A stretch of 64,000 nt of DNA, taken from assembly GCF_005885635.1 (NCBI RefSeq), contig NZ_VATY01000005.1, forward strand, positions 1-64,000, given 5' to 3'. This DNA comes from Maribacter algarum (ex Zhang et al. 2020) (GTDB taxonomy: Bacteria > Bacteroidota > Bacteroidia > Flavobacteriales > Flavobacteriaceae). The position numbers and the translations under genes are program-made. Positions 62,084 to 64,000 of this stretch are shown here, in pieces (position 1 is the first letter of the stretch; every line of letters begins with the position of its first letter). Under the pieces are notes generated by a model, which saw only the letters and a program-made list of their open reading frames with translations, ran no database searches and was not told the origin of the DNA.

Positions 62084-63229
62084 AGCTTTTTTTATCTTGT
62101 TAATCGAATTCAACACCTTATCTCTAGAGGTAGCTATGTTCATTCGCATAAATAATGCACCCTCTCGTCCAAACCAATGCCCAGCGTTAAGCCCAACACC
62201 CGAACCTTCGGTTATGTTGGTAAACATTTCTTTGGTGTCTTCAAAAACCTCTCTAAAATCCAGCCAAAGTTGGTAGGTCCCTTCTGGTTTTATCAAATGT
62301 ATATTAGAATTTTCTAACTCTTTCTCTATACTGATGACATTGTTTTCAATCGTTTTTATTATGTTTTTTAACCATATACCTCCGCTAGTATACGCTGTTT
62401 CCAGAGCAACTCTTGTGAGGGCATTTGTTCTACCTAAATTGTATTTTTTAAAAGTAGCCGACACGGAGTTCCTCAGTTCTTCATTCGAAATAATTACCAT
62501 TGAGTCTGTAATTCCACAAAGATTAAAAGTCTTGGCTTCAGACGTACAAACAACTATTCTTTCATAATCTTTAATGAATTGTAAGGCCGAGGTAAATTGA
62601 TTTTCGAAAAGGATAATGTCTTTATGTATTTCATCTGAAATAAGAAGTATATCATTCTCTTTACAAATACTAACAACTTGGTTTAATTCCTCTTTGGTCC
62701 AAACTCTACCAACTGGATTGTGAGGGTTACAAATAATCAGAACTTTATTGGTTTCCAATTTTGCTTTTTCTTCTAAATCTTGAAAGTCAATTTGATATTG
62801 TTTATCAATTAATTTTAGAGGGTTTTTTGTTATTCTACGCTGAGTGTTTCTTATCACATCTCTGAATTCCATAAACACAGGGGGTTGTGTTATTATTCCA
62901 TCACTTTCAGATGTGAAATTTTCAATTAAAGTCGAAATTGTTGTAGTGATAGTAGGACTATATAAAACGTGGTCTTTGTTTAAATCAACTTGATAGTTTT
63001 GTTCATACCATTTCTTTTGTGCTAAGAAAAAAGATTCAGGCTTGTATTCATAACCAAACCCCGAATTAGAAATTCGTGCAATTAGAGCATCTTGGATAGG
63101 TTTTGCTATTTGAAATTCCATATCCGCAACCCACATAGGTGAAATATCACCTTTTCCAAATAGAGATTCTAAAGTATTGGGATTAGACTTGGTTAACGGT
63201 AATTCTTTTAATTTTTGGTCAATGTTCAT
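62057..63229 (-). CDS. PatB/MalY-type aminotransferase (C-S lyase)
   Basis: This 390-residue PLP enzyme is of the MalY/PatB class I/II family and probably cleaves cystathionine or related thioethers. Markers are PMWVADMEFQ near the N-terminus, SPTITTTIST, CNPHNPVGRVW, the SDEIHKDI strand and the PLP Lys233 in TSEAKTFNLCG. The last residues (AVPNKTYNK) are encoded by the arm of the attC-like site, so the C-terminus was formed by cassette capture or is tolerant to it. Confidence 0.93.
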   Translation of the reverse strand: MNIDQKLKELPLTKSNPNTLESLFGKGDISPMWVADMEFQIAKPIQDALIARISNSGFGYEYKPESFFLAQKKWYEQNYQVDLNKDHVLYSPTITTTISTLIENFTSESDGIITQPPVFMEFRDVIRNTQRRITKNPLKLIDKQYQIDFQDLEEKAKLETNKVLIICNPHNPVGRVWTKEELNQVVSICKENDILLISDEIHKDIILFENQFTSALQFIKDYERIVVCTSEAKTFNLCGITDSMVIISNEELRNSVSATFKKYNLGRTNALTRVALETAYTSGGIWLKNIIKTIENNVISIEKELENSNIHLIKPEGTYQLWLDFREVFEDTKEMFTNITEGSGVGLNAGHWFGREGALFMRMNIATSRDKVLNSINKIKKAVPNKTYNK

Positions 63230-63243
63230 GAAGTGGTTAAGTT

Positions 63244-63440
63244 GTGCCTAACGGTTAGGCTAAGCGTAATGCAGTAATAAGGAAACTTTTCGTTTCCGTC
63301 TGCGTACGAAGCTAAAGCTTTTGGTTTAGTTTTTATTTATCTTGTCCAAAGCTAAATCCCAAAGATTTAGCGACTTCATAAATATACACAGACCTTTTGG
63401 TTTTGACCTCAAATCTGTATTACGTTTAGGTATTGTTGGC
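63244..63440. repeat. attC-like site 11 (long form)
   Basis: GTGCCTAACGGTTAGGCTAAG starts the left arm; GTGCCTAAC (63244-63252) is the exact complement of GTTAGGCAC (62075-62083) and contains a textbook RYYYAAC core. The right arm is GTATTACGTTTAGGTATTG and GTTGGC (63435-63440). The two inner hairpins are conserved. Confidence 0.83.
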
Positions 63441-63447
63441 GGTAGTT

Positions 63448-64000
63448 TTATTTCCGCAGTTTGCTTTTTAATTCTTCTGCTTTTGTCCGTCCTGCTTTAT
63501 ACTCTGGGTCAAGCTCTATAGCTTTATCAAGATAACGTAAAGCCTTTTGGCGATATTTTTTTCCTTGATATTGATTGGCCCAAGCCCAATAAGTAAAGCT
63601 AAGAACTTTGGAGTTTGCGTATTCAGAATTTTGTTCTGCTTTTTTGATTATGGAGCTAAAGTCTTTTTTTGAAAATTTACGTTTGCTAAAAAAGAACCAA
63701 GGTAAGTTCTCTGCCACACTACCTCTCAAAAATTCAGGCAAGTAGGTTATGTCTGAATATTTTTTGACGGCTTCTTCGAATAGGTCAAAAGACTTACCGA
63801 GTAAACTTAACTTTTTGGTTTCAGCTACAATCAAGGATAGTGCTGATGCTCTATAAGATGCTACAAAGGGCATTAATTCCTTGGGGGTACTTTCTGAATT
63901 AAAAAGTTCGCTTAAATGGTCAAAACTTTTCTTGGCATAACCTTTATACTCTGTTTCTGATAGAAATGATAAATTCAAAGCAACTTCATGATAAACAATA
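63448..64000 (-). CDS. TPR-like helical protein (partial)
   Basis: The visible 184 residues run off the right edge, and the frame stays open through 64000, so the start is not in the window; an internal TTG at 63978 is not a convincing start. Helical repeats include AKKSFDHLSELF and a C-terminal TPR motif (YRQKALRYLDKAIELDPEYKAGRTKAEELKSK). It is in the next cassette. The function is unknown. Confidence 0.7.
   Translation of the reverse strand, partial: IVYHEVALNLSFLSETEYKGYAKKSFDHLSELFNSESTPKELMPFVASYRASALSLIVAETKKLSLLGKSFDLFEEAVKKYSDITYLPEFLRGSVAENLPWFFFSKRKFSKKDFSSIIKKAEQNSEYANSKVLSFTYWAWANQYQGKKYRQKALRYLDKAIELDPEYKAGRTKAEELKSKLRK

Noticed and set aside
50441-63440. CRISPR array or simple REP family as explanation of the repeats at 50-63 kb
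   Set aside because: Units are 46-200 bp, diverged, spaced 0.5-2.3 kb apart with genes between, and show unit-end complementarity; none of this fits CRISPR, and REP elements would not show complementary cassette ends.

Overview
The window comes from an AT-rich genome of the family Flavobacteriaceae (Bacteroidota), most likely a marine genus; I cannot name the species. The evidence is a SusC/SusD pair, promoters of the Bacteroidota type (TTTG, about 19 bp, TAnnTTTG), a type III glutamine synthetase, many secreted proteins with flavobacterial lipoprotein signals, and families largely confined to this phylum (DUF4197, DUF3570/DUF4266, DUF2024, CarboxypepD_reg-like proteins). No rRNA, CRISPR array, insertion sequence or transposase was seen. 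The one RNA gene found is tRNA-Arg(ACG).

Layout. 1-2.1 kb: an IntDOT-like tyrosine recombinase lies just downstream of tRNA-Arg, the usual edge of an integrated element that would run off the left side. 2.2-8.4 kb: apt, an SPFH protein, a 20-residue hydrophobic micro-ORF, a BlaI/M56-type sensor pair whose sensor carries an extra M23 domain, and a Ca2+/Na+ antiporter. 8.5-15 kb: four tandem paralogues of a secreted CarboxypepD_reg-like protein, each separated by exactly 12 bp. 15-18.6 kb: divergent GSII and GSIII glutamine synthetases. 18.6-26.5 kb: purM, a five-gene secreted redox cluster (Rieske, thioredoxin-like, ApbE, DUF4266, DUF3570), a small ABC system, prfA and pyrF. 26.6-36.7 kb: a hydrolase, an orphan SusC/SusD pair with a duplicated structured leader, a membrane AraC regulator, DUF4197 and purU. 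36.7-50.4 kb: ordinary chromosomal genes including an Lrp regulator, an AGCS symporter, MscS, a porin, amt and PII, crcB, a MazG-like protein and an amidase.

50.4 kb to the right edge is different in kind. Small unrelated accessory genes, nearly all on the minus strand, are separated by imperfect inverted-repeat sites. The outer 6-9 bases at the two ends of each unit are complementary to each other, not to those of the neighbouring unit. That is the architecture of integron gene cassettes with attC sites (RYYYAAC ... GTTRRRY). About ten sites are visible: short ones of 46-90 bp, one intermediate site of about 140 bp, and a long family of about 195 bp with two internal hairpins that change in a compensatory way between copies. 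No integron integrase lies in the window; from cassette orientation it would be expected beyond the right edge. One cassette carries a small self-contained regulon: a MarR-type protein with four C-terminal cysteines, a thioredoxin-like protein, a DUF2024 protein and a secreted protein, with TTAGGA-N-TCCTAA operators placed at the promoters.

Nitrogen assimilation is represented twice (GSII/GSIII at 15-18.6 kb and PII/Amt/porin at 44.5-47.3 kb), and both promoter regions carry ACCCC/GGGGT-type inverted motifs that may bind a shared regulator.
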